Assembly (NCBI RefSeq): GCF_014126615.1
Contig: NZ_CP059896.1
Coordinates: 1,312,501-1,376,500, forward strand
DNA from: Ciceribacter thiooxidans
GTDB lineage: Bacteria > Pseudomonadota > Alphaproteobacteria > Rhizobiales > Rhizobiaceae
Direction of reading: 5' to 3'
DNA length: 64,000 nucleotides
The notes beneath the pieces are model-generated. The model was given only the letters and a program-made list of their open reading frames with translations. It did not search any database and was not told where the DNA came from. This document shows positions 1-13,199 of this stretch, one piece after another. The position numbers and the translations under genes are program-made. Positions within the stretch are counted from its first letter, which is position 1; each line of letters opens with the position of its first letter.

Positions 1-51
1 TGCCGCGACCAGGAAACGATTGCCGTAAGCGGCGACGAGTTCTTCGATCAT
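1..51 (-). CDS. N-terminal fragment of a minus-strand protein, possibly FliO-like
   Basis: Only the first 17 codons are inside the window, read leftwards from an ATG at 51. A strong ribosome binding site (AAAGGAGGG on the minus strand, about 52-65) fixes this start. The visible peptide is MIEELVAAYGNRFLVAA. A short N-terminus followed by a hydrophobic stretch fits the small FliO-like flagellar membrane proteins that I recall next to cckA in rhizobia, but so little sequence cannot establish that. It is divergent from cckA, with 278 bases between the two starts. Confidence 0.5.
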   Translation of the reverse strand, partial: MIEELVAAYGNRFLVAA

Positions 52-329
52 ATCGGCCCTCCTTTTCCCGCTTTGTGACAGAAGACCGCCGGCAGTGCAA
101 TGCAACCGCCAGGCGGCACCCCTCCGATACGCGCTCCCGAACAATCCGACTGGCCGGATGTTCTGCGTCAAATACGGCTTTCCTGTGGGATTGCCTGTGT
201 ATGGCACTCCTCAAACTGTGGGGGCGGAGCTTTTTGCCGTCCCCGCAAGTTGCTAAACATGGCATACAGGTCCGATTCTGCCGGTCTTCTCCTGTCGGCG
301 GGTCGTAGGGCGGTAACGACGAGGCGTTC
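52..329. other. Divergent intergenic region upstream of cckA
   Basis: This 278-base gap separates the leftward gene at the window edge from cckA. It should hold promoters for both. I see no clear sigma-70 promoter, repeat or RNA. Two 77-codon ORFs in it overlap each other in different frames, lack ribosome binding sites and resemble no family, so they are not called. Confidence 0.5.
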
Positions 330-2933
330 ATGACGAGATTGCAGCAGGCCGGCGACAGCGAGGCGCCCTTGGTGGACCGGGGCAGCCGGTCCGGTGCGGC
401 CATACGCATCATCGTGCTGGCGGTCGTGCTGCTCGCCGCCGCCGTCGCCTTCGTGATCTTCAAGGGTCAGCTCGAGAACGAATTCGTCCTCGGCGTTCTC
501 GGCGTGCTGGCGATGATGGGAATCTTCTTCCTCGTCTCGGCGATGATCGGGTTCGTCGCCGTCATGCCACAGTCGCAGTCCGATACGCTCGCCCGCAGCT
601 TTCTGGCGAGCCAGCCGGAAGGCACGCTGGTCACCGACGACAACGGCCGCATCATCTTCGCCAACGCCGCCTATGGGCGGATTACCGGTGCAAGGAAGGC
701 GACGGAGGTCCAGACGCTCGAAGCCTTGCTGTCACGCCATCGGGAATCGGGCGAGGCTCTCTACCGGCTGACGAACGGACTGCGCTCCGGCCGCGAGGGC
801 TACGAGGAATTTCGGCTGCTGAAGCCGCTGGGCCCGGTGACGGGTAACGGCTCCGGCGCGCACTGGTACCGGCTGAAGGCCAGACTGCTGCCGCTCGAGG
901 ACAGCGCCAAGGTACTGCAGATCTGGCAGATCACCGACATTACTTCGGAGCGAGAGGACCAGGAGCGGTTCTTCAAGGAACTGCAGCACGCGATCGACTA
1001 TCTCGATCACGCGCCGGCGGGTTTCTTCTCGGCCGGGCGAAAGGGCGAGATCTACTATCTCAACGCAACGCTCGCCGAATGGCTCGGCATCGATCTCACG
1101 CAGTTCTCGCCCGGCTCGCTCACCGTCGCCGAACTGGTCGCGGGCGAGGGGATGGCGCTCATCGAATCGGTGCAGGCCGCCCCCGGCGCCACCAAGACGG
1201 AGACATTCGACCTCGATCTGCGCTGCGCCAACGGCCAGAGCCTGCCGGTGCGGCTCATCCATCGCGTGCGTGCAGCCCGCGACGGCGCACCCGGCGAAAG
1301 CCGATCCATCGTGCTCGCGCGGCGGGACGACCACAGCGGCGACCAGTCGGCATCGATCGCTTCGATGCGCTTCACGCGTTTCTTCAACAACACGCCGATG
1401 GCGATCGCATCCGTCGATGGCGATGGTCGGATTCTGAGGACCAACGCGCCGTTCCTCAAGCTCTTCTCGGATCTCGTCGGCCGTGACGATGTCGATCGCG
1501 GCGCAAGTCTCGATGTGGTCTTCCACGAGAGCGAACGCGAGCGCTTTAGCCAGGCGCTCGCCGCTGCGAAGAACCGCCAGGTCGATATCGCGCCGATCGA
1601 CAGCCGGCATCCGCAAAACGAGAACCGGCACTTCCGTTTCTACGTCAATGCGGTCATCGACCAGAGCGACGAGGCGCCGGAAGAGGCGGCGATCGTCTAT
1701 GCCGTCGATGTGACGGACCAGAAGGCGCTCGAAACGCAGATGGCGCAGACGCAGAAGATGAATGCGGTCGGAACGCTCGCAGGCGGTATCGCCCACGACT
1801 TCAACAACGTGCTGACGGCGATCCTGCTTTCCTCCGACCATCTTCTGCTGCAGGCTCGGCCGTCCGATGCGAGCTTCGCCGATCTCATGGAGATCAAGCG
1901 CAACGCCAACCGCGCCGCAGTGCTGGTGCGGCAGCTGCTCGCCTTCTCGCGCAAGCAGACGATGCGTCCGTCGGTACTGAACCTCACCGACGTCATTGGC
2001 GACCTGCGCATGCTGGTCGATCGGCTGATTTCCGGCACGGCGGTGAAGCTGGAAGTGGATTATGGCCGCGACCTCTGGCCGGTGAAGACCGACCTTTCGC
2101 AGTTCGAGCAGGTGCTGATCAATCTCTGCGTCAACGCGCGCGATGCCATGCCGCAGGGTGGGAAGATCACCATCTCCACCCGCAACATCTCGGCAGAAGA
2201 GGCCGCCGGATTCCACTACCGGGAACTTCCGGCGGAGGAATTCGTGCTGGTCGAGGTGGCCGACACCGGAACCGGGATCGCGCCGGAGATCATGGAGAAG
2301 ATCTTCGAGCCCTTCTTCACCACCAAGGAAGTGGGCAAGGGAACCGGCCTCGGTCTCGCGATGGTCTACGGGATCGTCAAGCAATCCGGCGGCTACATCT
2401 ATCCCGAGTCGGAAGTCGGCAAGGGAACCGCCTTCCGCATCTTCCTGCCGCGGCACGTGGTTGAGGCCGTGCCTGCTCCTGCAGCGGGTGAGGCCGGAGC
2501 TTCGGACGCCGAAGTGCGTCCCGCGGCGGCCGCTTCCGAGCCTGCCGACCTCACCGGCAAGTCCGCCGTCGTGCTCCTCGTCGAGGACGAGGAGGCGGTG
2601 CGGCGTGGCGGCAAGCGCATGCTGGAAACGCGCGGATACACGGTGCACGAGGCCGGCTCGGGCGTGGAGGCGCTCGACATCATGGACGAACTCGACGGCG
2701 CCGTGGATATCGTCGTTTCCGACGTCGTTATGCCGGAGATGGACGGACCGACGCTGCTTCGGGAACTGCGCAAGAAATATCCGGACCTGAAGTTCATCTT
2801 CGTCTCCGGCTATGCGGAGGACGCGTTCGCCCGCAACCTGCCGGCCGACGCCAAGTTCGGCTTCCTGCCGAAGCCGTTCTCGCTGAAGCAGCTCGCCGTC
2901 GCCGTTCGCGAGATGCTCGACGGGGACAACTGA
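330..2933 (+). CDS. cckA: Hybrid sensor histidine kinase CckA
   Basis: An 867-residue membrane-bound hybrid kinase. By family knowledge CckA is the top of the CckA-ChpT-CtrA phosphorelay that controls the alphaproteobacterial cell cycle. Two transmembrane helices lie at about residues 24-44 and 50-75. PAS-type sensor regions fill about 90-460. The phospho-accepting histidine is His489 in the motif GGIAHDFNN. The ATPase domain has the N box [10 protein letters not shown], the G1 box DTGTGI and the G2 box [10 protein letters not shown]-terminal receiver domain carries the phosphorylatable Asp798 in [10 protein letters not shown] and the lysine in LPKPFS. The ATG at 330 has GAGG just upstream. 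No CtrA-type TTAA-N7-TTAA site was seen in the upstream 278 bases. The domain order is complete and nothing looks broken. Confidence 0.95.
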   Translation: MTRLQQAGDSEAPLVDRGSRSGAAIRIIVLAVVLLAAAVAFVIFKGQLENEFVLGVLGVLAMMGIFFLVSAMIGFVAVMPQSQSDTLARSFLASQPEGTLVTDDNGRIIFANAAYGRITGARKATEVQTLEALLSRHRESGEALYRLTNGLRSGREGYEEFRLLKPLGPVTGNGSGAHWYRLKARLLPLEDSAKVLQIWQITDITSEREDQERFFKELQHAIDYLDHAPAGFFSAGRKGEIYYLNATLAEWLGIDLTQFSPGSLTVAELVAGEGMALIESVQAAPGATKTETFDLDLRCANGQSLPVRLIHRVRAARDGAPGESRSIVLARRDDHSGDQSASIASMRFTRFFNNTPMAIASVDGDGRILRTNAPFLKLFSDLVGRDDVDRGASLDVVFHESERERFSQALAAAKNRQVDIAPIDSRHPQNENRHFRFYVNAVIDQSDEAPEEAAIVYAVDVTDQKALETQMAQTQKMNAVGTLAGGIAHDFNNVLTAILLSSDHLLLQARPSDASFADLMEIKRNANRAAVLVRQLLAFSRKQTMRPSVLNLTDVIGDLRMLVDRLISGTAVKLEVDYGRDLWPVKTDLSQFEQVLINLCVNARDAMPQGGKITISTRNISAEEAAGFHYRELPAEEFVLVEVADTGTGIAPEIMEKIFEPFFTTKEVGKGTGLGLAMVYGIVKQSGGYIYPESEVGKGTAFRIFLPRHVVEAVPAPAAGEAGASDAEVRPAAAASEPADLTGKSAVVLLVEDEEAVRRGGKRMLETRGYTVHEAGSGVEALDIMDELDGAVDIVVSDVVMPEMDGPTLLRELRKKYPDLKFIFVSGYAEDAFARNLPADAKFGFLPKPFSLKQLAVAVREMLDGDN

Positions 2934-2940
2934 TCCGGCA

Positions 2941-2990
2941 CCGGGCCGCAACCGGCCCGGCACGCCGAGGGGACCGCCCGGCGGCGGTCC
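2941..2990. terminator. Two tandem GC-rich hairpins after cckA
   Basis: Immediately after the cckA stop are two perfect 8-bp stems: 2941-2948 pairs with 2953-2960 (loop CAAC), and 2971-2978 pairs with 2983-2990 (4-base loop). Neither is followed by a T run. They may stop or stabilise cckA mRNA at the convergent junction with psuG, but intrinsic termination is not certain. Confidence 0.45.
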
Positions 2991-3029
2991 GATAGCCGAG
3001 GTGTTCAGGTATTACTGCGACAGTGATAC

Positions 3030-3061
3030 TTACGTTACGGAATAGAGGTTACGTAGCGTAA
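3030..3061. repeat. Imperfect inverted repeat between cckA and psuG
   Basis: The arms TTACGTTACG (3030-3039) and CGTAGCGTAA (3052-3061) match in 9 of 10 paired positions across a 12-base loop. The left arm is itself a tandem TTACG repeat, and TTACG recurs in the loop and right arm. It sits 18 bases beyond the psuG stop, so a 3'-end hairpin is more likely than an operator. The local sequence is AT-richer than its surroundings. Confidence 0.4.
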
Positions 3062-3079
3062 TGCCGTTTCCCGCGACGC

Positions 3080-4006
3080 TCAGTCGTTCATCGCGACGGC
3101 GATTTCCGCGGCAAGGCGGGCATTGTTCTCGACCAGCGCGATATTGGTCTTCAGGCTGCGGCCGGCCGTCAGGTGGAAGATATTGTCGAGCAGGAACGGC
3201 GTGACGGCCTTGCCGGTCACCTCTTCGCGCTCGGCATTGGCGAGTGCGCGGCCGATATAGATCTCCATCTCTTCGCGCGGGATCTCATGTTCCTCCGCCA
3301 CGGGATTGGCGATCAGGATACCGCCCTCGATGCCGAGTTGTTCGCGCATCCGCTGGAAATTGGCGATGGCCGCCGGACTGGAGAGCGAGAGCGGGCTGCG
3401 CAGCCCGGAATTGCGCGACCAGAAAGCCGGGAATTCCTCGCTGTCGTAGGTGACGACCGGAACGCCGCGGGTTTCCAGGAATTCGAGCGTCTTCGGGATA
3501 TCGAGGATCGCCTTCGGGCCGGCCGAAACGACGATCACCGGTGTACGCGCGAGTTCCTCGAGGTCGGCGGAGATGTCGAGGCTTTCCTCGGCGCCGCGGT
3601 GAACGCCGCCGATGCCGCCGGTGGCGAAGACCGAGATGCCGGCGCGGCTTGCAGCGATCATGGTTGCTGCGACGGTGGTTGCGCCGCTGCGGCGTTCGGC
3701 GAGCGCAAAGGCGATATCGGCGCGCGAGAGCTTCATGACGCCGGTCATCTGCGCAAGGGCCGCAATCTGGGCGTCTTCAAGGCCGATGTGCAGGATGCCG
3801 TCGATGACGGCGATCGTCGCCGGTACGGCGCCCTGTTCGCGAATGATGGCTTCGACGCTGCGCGCCATCTCCAGATTGCCGGGGAAGGGCATGCCATGGG
3901 TGATGATCGTCGATTCCAGCGCCACGATCGGCGCACCGCGAACCTTGGCGGCGGCAACTTCCTTCGAATAGACGATCGGCAGCAGGGGCGAAATGGCTTT
4001 GGTCAT
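3080..4006 (-). CDS. psuG: Pseudouridine-5'-phosphate glycosidase
   Basis: A 308-residue PsuG-family enzyme. The family reversibly splits pseudouridine 5'-phosphate into uracil and ribose 5-phosphate in the cytosol. Family-typical segments are ALESTIITHGMPFPGN near the N-terminus and ATGGIGGVHRGAE and VVSAGPKAILDIPKTLEFL in the middle. The reading frame extends upstream to 4219, but MTKAISPLLPIVYSKEV at 4006 matches the normal start and has GGAAGC ahead of it. It lies 28 bases downstream of psuK on the same strand, forming a two-gene pseudouridine salvage operon. It is convergent with cckA. Confidence 0.93.
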   Translation of the reverse strand: MTKAISPLLPIVYSKEVAAAKVRGAPIVALESTIITHGMPFPGNLEMARSVEAIIREQGAVPATIAVIDGILHIGLEDAQIAALAQMTGVMKLSRADIAFALAERRSGATTVAATMIAASRAGISVFATGGIGGVHRGAEESLDISADLEELARTPVIVVSAGPKAILDIPKTLEFLETRGVPVVTYDSEEFPAFWSRNSGLRSPLSLSSPAAIANFQRMREQLGIEGGILIANPVAEEHEIPREEMEIYIGRALANAEREEVTGKAVTPFLLDNIFHLTAGRSLKTNIALVENNARLAAEIAVAMND

Positions 4007-4034
4007 GGGAGCTTCCGGGTTTCGAGACTGCAGG

Positions 4035-4979
4035 TCATGACAGGATTTCTGCGTCCGGCACAAGGGGCATATACGAATTGGCGAGATCGCGGGAGAGGTT
4101 TTCCGCGGTCGCATGGGGCGAGCGCAGCGTGATGGCTGCAAGTGCTGCTCCGTGTCGCAGAGCTTCGCCGAGCCCCAGGCCTTCAATGCGTGCGGAGATG
4201 ACGCCGGACGCGAAGGCATCGCCGGCGCCGGTGACGTCGACCACGGTTTCGAGCCGCGGCGGCGACAAGCTCGCTGTTCCTGTCTCGTCGAATGCGACGA
4301 CGGTCCCGGCGCCGCAAGTGACGACGCCGCCCTTGAGGCCCTTTACCCGCAGAAGCGCGGGCCAGCCGGCGGGATCATCGGGGCGGGCGCCGGTGAGAGC
4401 CTCGGCCTCCGCCGCGTTCATGAACAGCATCTCGAGACCGGCAAGGCTGGGCAGGAGACGCACGACCTTGGCCGGGGAGATCGCGATTGCGAAGACCGGC
4501 AGGCCGCGGGTCCCCGCTTCGGCGGCGAGCGCCGTCAGCGTCTCCGCCGGCAGATTGGCATCGCAGAGGACGTGTCGCGCCTCTGCAAGCGCGGCACGGA
4601 AGGAGAGGGTGCGGGTGCGGCGCGGTCCGAAGAGGTCGTAGAGCTCCATGTCGGCGAGGGCGATGACGAGGTTGCCGTCCGCTTCAAGGATCGCCGTGTA
4701 GCTCGGCGTGGCGCGATCGAGGAAGACGATCGGGCAATCGTCGATGCCGACGCGGAGGGCTTCGGCCGAGACGGCCATGCCGGCCGCGTCACCTCCGCGC
4801 GGCGCGATCAGCCTGACCTCGTGGCCGAGCCGGGTGAGATTGCGGGCGGCATTGAAGCCGCCGCCGCCCGGCTCCTCGAACCATCGGCCAGGATTGCTCG
4901 CGCCCATCGCGGTCGCGCCGGCGATCCGGCCACGACGGTCGATATGGGCGCCGCCGATGACGAGAAGGGAACCGCTCAT
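4035..4979 (-). CDS. psuK: PfkB-family sugar kinase, likely pseudouridine kinase
   Basis: A 314-residue ribokinase/PfkB-family protein. The N-terminal segment LLVIGGAHIDRRG and the C-terminal signature VTGAGDAFASGV, with its catalytic Asp, identify the fold. Its adjacency to psuG, 28 bases apart, points to phosphorylation of pseudouridine as the substrate step; the family alone does not fix the substrate. The ATG at 4979 (MSGSLLVIGG) is preceded by GGAAGAG and is preferred over upstream in-frame starts reaching 5018. The gene is divergent from recA. Confidence 0.87.
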   Translation of the reverse strand: MSGSLLVIGGAHIDRRGRIAGATAMGASNPGRWFEEPGGGGFNAARNLTRLGHEVRLIAPRGGDAAGMAVSAEALRVGIDDCPIVFLDRATPSYTAILEADGNLVIALADMELYDLFGPRRTRTLSFRAALAEARHVLCDANLPAETLTALAAEAGTRGLPVFAIAISPAKVVRLLPSLAGLEMLFMNAAEAEALTGARPDDPAGWPALLRVKGLKGGVVTCGAGTVVAFDETGTASLSPPRLETVVDVTGAGDAFASGVISARIEGLGLGEALRHGAALAAITLRSPHATAENLSRDLANSYMPLVPDAEILS

Positions 4980-5148
4980 GCGCTCTTCCCGCAACATTGC
5001 GGGCGTGACGAATCGCAAGCCGCCGCTAGTGTGGCGAAAGCGCGGCGCAGCGATCCTGCTTTCACCCGGCCCACAGCGCGAAACATAATGTGAACGTGTC
5101 GCGAAGTCGCAAGTCTATTCAGCAGGTTGAACAGGGGTTGCCAGATGA

Positions 5149-5163
5149 GAACAAAACGTGTAC
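5149..5163. promoter_or_regulatory. Candidate LexA (SOS) operator upstream of recA
   Basis: GAAC-N7-GTAC (5149-5163) differs at one base from the alphaproteobacterial LexA consensus GAAC-N7-GAAC, and lies about 60 bases before the recA start. A second one-mismatch site, GAAC-N7-GAAG, lies at 5092-5106. Position and gene context support SOS control; neither site is perfect. Confidence 0.5.
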
Positions 5164-5222
5164 GCATGGACCGTCGGCTGCTTCATTGCCTATGCGGCTT
5201 CAATAACCTAAAGGTGGATCGA

Positions 5223-6311
<1,089 letters not shown>

Positions 6312-6341
6312 TCCGCAATCATTTCGATGACCGACAGAGCG

Positions 6342-6378
6342 CCGGTCCGATATCGGAAGATGTCGGGCCGGTTTTTTT
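6342..6378 (+). terminator. Intrinsic terminator after recA
   Basis: A CCGGTCCGA / TCGGGCCGG stem (9 pairs including one G-T) with a 12-base loop is followed by seven T residues at 6372-6378. Confidence 0.85.
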
Positions 6379-6467
6379 CCGTGCGGCTGGACAGTGCCGG
6401 TCACGGACGATAAAAGCCTTTGGTTTTTAGGCTTTGGCCGGCATCCGGCAGCAATGAAGGGCGTGAC

Positions 6468-9131
<2,664 letters not shown>

Positions 9132-9217
9132 GGCGGCGGCGCGGCGGGTCTATCGGGCGGCATTTTCAAAATCTTCATGCTTGCCGCTTAAGGCGGTCGT
9201 GACGATTTGAGGATGCC

Positions 9218-10441
9218 GTGGCCAGTCTTTTTCACGTTCCGACATTGATGGCCTGCCTGCTCGCGATCTGGGCGGTCTTCGCCATTCTTCTGACGATGGC
9301 GTGGCAGCAGGAGCGGCATCGCCCGGAGCTGGCGATCTGGAGCGTCGGCTTCTGGCTGGGTGCCTTCGGCGCCCTGCTCCTGTCGATGCGGACGATCCTG
9401 CCTGAGGGGCTCACGATCGGGCTCGGAAACGGCCTGCTCATCCTGGCGACCGGGCTCGCCTGGCTCGGATTCCGCGCCTTCGACGGCCTGTCGTTGAAAT
9501 TCTGGGTGCCAGTCGTTCCGACCGCCATCTGGATCGCGGCATTTCTTTTCTGGCCTGGTTTTCAAGTCGATGTGAATGCCCGGATCGCACTGGTCTCCGT
9601 GCTGATCGTCGTCCTCAGCCTGATGTTCGTTCGCAGCATGTGGCAGGGCGAGGCGATCGAGCCGCTGCCGTCGCGCAAGCTGGTGCTTGGCACGATGGCC
9701 ATTCACGCCACGATCAACGCCGTGCGTCTGCCGCTGGTCATCATGGCGCCGGTGGTGGAGCAGGGTGGCGTCGCCCTTTCCGTATGGCACGGTGCGTTCA
9801 CGTTCGAGATCGTCGTCAACACACTCTTCTGCGGCATGGCGCTCTTTTCGCTCGGTCGCGAGCGAGTCACGGCCGAATACAAGCGCGCGTCCCAGATCGA
9901 CGCCCTGACCGAAATCTTCAACCGGCGCGCCTTCAGCGAACATGTCGAAGCCTACCGCAGCCGTGGCGTCGAAGGCGCGATAGCGCTTCTCGACCTCGAC
10001 CACTTCAAGCGGATCAACGACACCCATGGTCACGGCGCCGGCGACACGGTGCTCTGCGCCTTCGTCGCCATGGTTCGGGACATCTTGCCCGCGGACATCA
10101 TCTTCGGCCGGTTGGGCGGTGAGGAGTTCGCTCTTTACCTGCCGGGCCGCGAGCCCGGCGAGGCTTATGCCGTCTGCGATCGGGTCCGGCGCGCGGTCGA
10201 GAACCTTCCGGTCGATTGGAACGGACATCGCCTCCGTCTGACCGTGAGTATCGGTCTCTGCGGCGATGTGCCGGCGAGTGTCGATCTCGGCACGGTCCTC
10301 GGTTTCTCCGACAGGGCCCTTTATGCGGCCAAGCGCAACGGCCGCAACCAGATCGCCTTCGCAGACGGCGCAGAAGGCCTTGGTCCGTTCCTCTCGGGCT
10401 CCGTGCCCGAGACTGCACTCCACCAGCAACACGCGCCCTGA
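9218..10441 (+). CDS. Membrane-bound GGDEF diguanylate cyclase
   Basis: A 407-residue protein with about six hydrophobic helices in the first 220 residues and a C-terminal GGDEF domain. The active-site motif is GGEEF at residues 300-304, so c-di-GMP synthesis from GTP is expected. The product-inhibition I-site (RxxD, five residues before the motif) is absent: PADI occupies that position. The start is GTG at 9218 with GAGG ten bases upstream; the first in-frame ATG, ten codons later, would cut into the first helix. The signal sensed by the membrane domain cannot be read from the sequence. Confidence 0.88.
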   Translation: MASLFHVPTLMACLLAIWAVFAILLTMAWQQERHRPELAIWSVGFWLGAFGALLLSMRTILPEGLTIGLGNGLLILATGLAWLGFRAFDGLSLKFWVPVVPTAIWIAAFLFWPGFQVDVNARIALVSVLIVVLSLMFVRSMWQGEAIEPLPSRKLVLGTMAIHATINAVRLPLVIMAPVVEQGGVALSVWHGAFTFEIVVNTLFCGMALFSLGRERVTAEYKRASQIDALTEIFNRRAFSEHVEAYRSRGVEGAIALLDLDHFKRINDTHGHGAGDTVLCAFVAMVRDILPADIIFGRLGGEEFALYLPGREPGEAYAVCDRVRRAVENLPVDWNGHRLRLTVSIGLCGDVPASVDLGTVLGFSDRALYAAKRNGRNQIAFADGAEGLGPFLSGSVPETALHQQHAP

Positions 10442-10453
10442 ACGATCCGCGGA

Positions 10454-11077
10454 TCAGGCGCCCTGCATTTCCCGGGTTGCTGCCTCGTCGAGTGCTGCGG
10501 CGCGTGCGGCGGCAGGGCGGTTGATGACACGCGCCAGATAGCCCTCGAAGGCGGGCCGCTTCTCGATCGATCCGGTGTGCAGACCCCAGCCGATATGCGA
10601 TCCGACATAGACATCGGCCGCCGTGAAGCGGTCGCCGGTGACGTAGGCCGTCTGCGATACGGCATATTCGAGCGTGTCCATGACGTCTTCGTAGGATCCG
10701 TAGCCGATCATGCGTTGCCTGTCGGCGGGAACCTCGAAGCCGAGCGCGCGGTTGGAGGTCGCCGCCTCCAGCGGGCCGGCGGCGAAGAACAGCCAGCGAT
10801 AGTAGCTGCCGCGCTCGGTCGTCGGCGGGGCGAGCCCCGCTTCCGGGAAGGCGTCGGCGAGATAGGCGCAGATCGCGGCACATTCGGTGACGACCGTCTC
10901 GCCGTGGCGGATCGAGGGCACCTTGCCCATCGGGTTGACGGCCCGGTATTCGGACGACTTCATCGGTGCGCCGAAGGGCACGATCTCGGTCCGGTAGGGC
11001 TGTCCGGTCTCCTCCAGCATCCAGCGGACGATCCGTCCGCGCGACATCGGATTGGTGTAGAAGGTCAGTTCCGTCAT
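10454..11077 (-). CDS. Glutathione S-transferase family protein
   Basis: A 207-residue cytosolic GST. The N-terminal thioredoxin-like half starts MTELTFYTNPMSRGRIVRWM, where the position after the first strand normally supplies the Ser/Tyr/Cys that activates glutathione. Typical cis-Pro and SNAIL-like segments follow (MGKVPSIRHGETVVTECAAI). The C-terminal helical domain has GDRFTAADVYVGSH. The ATG at 11077 has AGGAGG upstream, which rejects the longer frame to 11236. The substrate is unknown. It is convergent with the diguanylate cyclase (12-base gap). Confidence 0.9.
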   Translation of the reverse strand: MTELTFYTNPMSRGRIVRWMLEETGQPYRTEIVPFGAPMKSSEYRAVNPMGKVPSIRHGETVVTECAAICAYLADAFPEAGLAPPTTERGSYYRWLFFAAGPLEAATSNRALGFEVPADRQRMIGYGSYEDVMDTLEYAVSQTAYVTGDRFTAADVYVGSHIGWGLHTGSIEKRPAFEGYLARVINRPAAARAAALDEAATREMQGA

Positions 11078-11154
11078 GCGCAATCCTCCTTCATGCTGCC
11101 ATTTGTAGTTTCGCGTGGACGGAAGTTGAACGCTGCAACGCAGGCGGACGCAAC

Positions 11155-11181
11155 AAAAAACCCGGCGCGAGGCCGGGTTTT
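11155..11181 (-). terminator. Intrinsic terminator after icd
   Basis: CCCGGC (11161-11166) pairs with GCCGGG (11172-11177). On the minus strand the stem is followed by six T residues (plus-strand A run 11155-11160). It sits between the icd stop and the gst start. Confidence 0.8.
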
Positions 11182-11204
11182 CGTCATTCTCGGTTGCCGA
11201 TGGC

Positions 11205-12419
11205 TCAGGCGGCCATCGCCTTCTGCAGGTTCTCATCGACCTTGTCGAGGAAGGCGGTCGTGGAGAGCCACGGCTGGTCGGGGCCGATCAGCAGTGCCAG
11301 GTCCTTGGTCATGAAGCCGCTCTCGACGGTGTCGACGCAGACCTTTTCGAGCGTCGTCGCGAAACGGGCGAGCTCGGCGTTGTCGTCGAGCTTGGCGCGG
11401 TGTGCGAGGCCGCGGGTCCAGGCGAAGATCGAGGCGATCGAGTTCGTCGAGGTTTCCTGGCCCTTCTGGTGCTGGCGGTAGTGGCGGGTCACCGTACCGT
11501 GGGCTGCTTCGGCTTCCACCGTCTTGCCGTCGGGGGTGAGCAGCACCGAGGTCATCAGGCCGAGCGAGCCGAAGCCTTGAGCGACCGTATCGGACTGCAC
11601 GTCGCCGTCGTAGTTCTTGCAGGCCCAGACGTAGCCGCCGGACCACTTCAGAGCCGATGCGACCATGTCGTCGATCAGGCGGTGCTCGTAGATGATGCCG
11701 GCTTCATCGAACTGCGCCTTGAACTCGCTCTCGTAGACTTCCTGGAAGATGTCCTTGAAGCGGCCGTCATAAGCCTTGAGAATGGTGTTCTTGGTCGACA
11801 GATAGACGGGCCACTTGCGCATCAGGCCGTACATCATAGAAGCGCGGGCGAAATCGCGGATCGACTCGTCGAGGTTGTACATGGCCATCGCGACGCCGGC
11901 GCCGGGCGCCTGATAGACTTCCTTCTCGATCACCTGGCCGTCTTCGCCGACGAACTTGATGGTCAGCGTGCCCTTGCTGGGGAACTTGAAGTCGGTCGCC
12001 TTGTACTGGTCGCCGAAGGCGTGACGGCCAACGACGATCGGCTTGGTCCAGCCGGGGACGAGGCGCGGCACGTTCTTGCAGATGATCGGCTCGCGGAAGA
12101 TGACGCCGCCCAGAATGTTGCGGATCGTGCCGTTCGGGCTCTTCCACATTTCCTTGAGGCCGAATTCCTTCACGCGGGCTTCGTCCGGGGTGATCGTGGC
12201 GCATTTGATGCCGACGCCGTGCTTCTTGATGGCGTTGGCGGCGTCGACGGTCACCTGGTCGTTGGTGGCGTCGCGGTTTTCGACGGAGAGGTCGTAGTAT
12301 TCGATCTGGAGATCGAGGTAGGGCAGGATCAGCTTTTCTTTGATGAACTGCCAGATGATACGGGTCATCTCGTCGCCGTCGAGATCGACGACCGGGTTTG
12401 CAACCTTGATCTTCTTCAT
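11205..12419 (-). CDS. icd: NADP-dependent isocitrate dehydrogenase
   Basis: A 404-residue enzyme of the eukaryote-like (type II) NADP isocitrate dehydrogenase family, converting isocitrate to 2-oxoglutarate in the TCA cycle. It begins [20 protein letters not shown], and it contains the substrate loop [13 protein letters not shown] and the metal-binding segment [27 protein letters not shown] precedes the ATG at 12419. The gene is followed by its own terminator and reads away from the secreted-protein cluster at 12649. Confidence 0.96.
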   Translation of the reverse strand: MKKIKVANPVVDLDGDEMTRIIWQFIKEKLILPYLDLQIEYYDLSVENRDATNDQVTVDAANAIKKHGVGIKCATITPDEARVKEFGLKEMWKSPNGTIRNILGGVIFREPIICKNVPRLVPGWTKPIVVGRHAFGDQYKATDFKFPSKGTLTIKFVGEDGQVIEKEVYQAPGAGVAMAMYNLDESIRDFARASMMYGLMRKWPVYLSTKNTILKAYDGRFKDIFQEVYESEFKAQFDEAGIIYEHRLIDDMVASALKWSGGYVWACKNYDGDVQSDTVAQGFGSLGLMTSVLLTPDGKTVEAEAAHGTVTRHYRQHQKGQETSTNSIASIFAWTRGLAHRAKLDDNAELARFATTLEKVCVDTVESGFMTKDLALLIGPDQPWLSTTAFLDKVDENLQKAMAA

Positions 12420-12648
12420 GAATGCCTCTTGAGCGCTGCGGATCGAAATCCTGAGGGTGGTTAAAGCGAAAATCCGGAGCGCTATAGCATTGCGCGCTCG
12501 TCAGGCAAAGGCGCGGGCCTGCAAATGTGAGGGTTTTTATCACCAAAGTTGGACGGACATATCCCGCAATTTGGACCACTCCGCCGATTGCCGTTTATCG
12601 CCCCCGAGATAGAGTGCGCGGACCTTTCATTTCGCCGGAACACCTTCG

Positions 12649-13176
12649 ATGAAAATGCCGAGATTGTCTTTCCTGCTTGCCTTGCTGGCGGCGCCCGCTA
12701 TTGCGTTCGCAGCCGATGCCACCGCGCCCGTCAAGAGCATCATGGACGTTGCCGCAGGCAACTGGTCGGAAACCAGTCCGACTGCAAACGACGTCTTCGA
12801 CAACCAGCGTCTCGACCAGCTCTTCAGCGCCGATTTTGCGAGAACCTATCGCGAGGCGTCGAAGCACCCTGCTTACGATCTGCCGGAAGGCGAGACGACC
12901 GGCAGCCCGTTCGACTATGACCCCATCGCCGGCGGTCAGGATGGCTGCGCCTTCGAGAACATCCGCATCGAGGATGACGGCGACGGTCAGGTGACGGCGC
13001 TTTTTAACAACCGCAAGTGTCTCGGCGACGATCCGGCTTACCAGGAGGACACGGTCCTGATCTTCCATGTGGTCGAGGAGCAGGGGCGGGCGGTCATCGA
13101 CGACATGTACCGCGTCGAGGACGGGCAGTCGGGCAAGTCCCTGAAGGACGAGCTCAGGGATATTGCCGGCCAGTGA
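12649..13176 (+). CDS. Secreted protein of unknown function, tandem paralogue A
   Basis: A 175-residue protein with a signal peptide (MKMPRLSFLLALLAAPAIAFA, predicted cleavage before ADATAP). The mature part starts with a short helical motif, VKSIMDVAAGN, and has a conserved block PIAGGQDGCAFENIRI and a second cysteine in NNRKCLGD, so one periplasmic disulfide is plausible. It is the first of three adjacent genes with the same layout (13200 and 13727). The QDGC block recalls small DUF3828-type proteins, but I cannot confirm that family. I do not know its function. Confidence 0.8.
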   Translation: MKMPRLSFLLALLAAPAIAFAADATAPVKSIMDVAAGNWSETSPTANDVFDNQRLDQLFSADFARTYREASKHPAYDLPEGETTGSPFDYDPIAGGQDGCAFENIRIEDDGDGQVTALFNNRKCLGDDPAYQEDTVLIFHVVEEQGRAVIDDMYRVEDGQSGKSLKDELRDIAGQ

Positions 13177-13199
13177 CGGTCGGTCAGGGAGACATGGAA

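Noticed and set aside
75..333. Two overlapping 77-codon frames upstream of cckA
   Set aside because: They overlap in different frames, lack Shine-Dalgarno sequences and resemble no protein family.
732..2963. 743-codon open frame on the minus strand opposite cckA
   Set aside because: High G+C sequence leaves long open frames opposite strong genes. It has no family motif or binding site and lies entirely over cckA domains.
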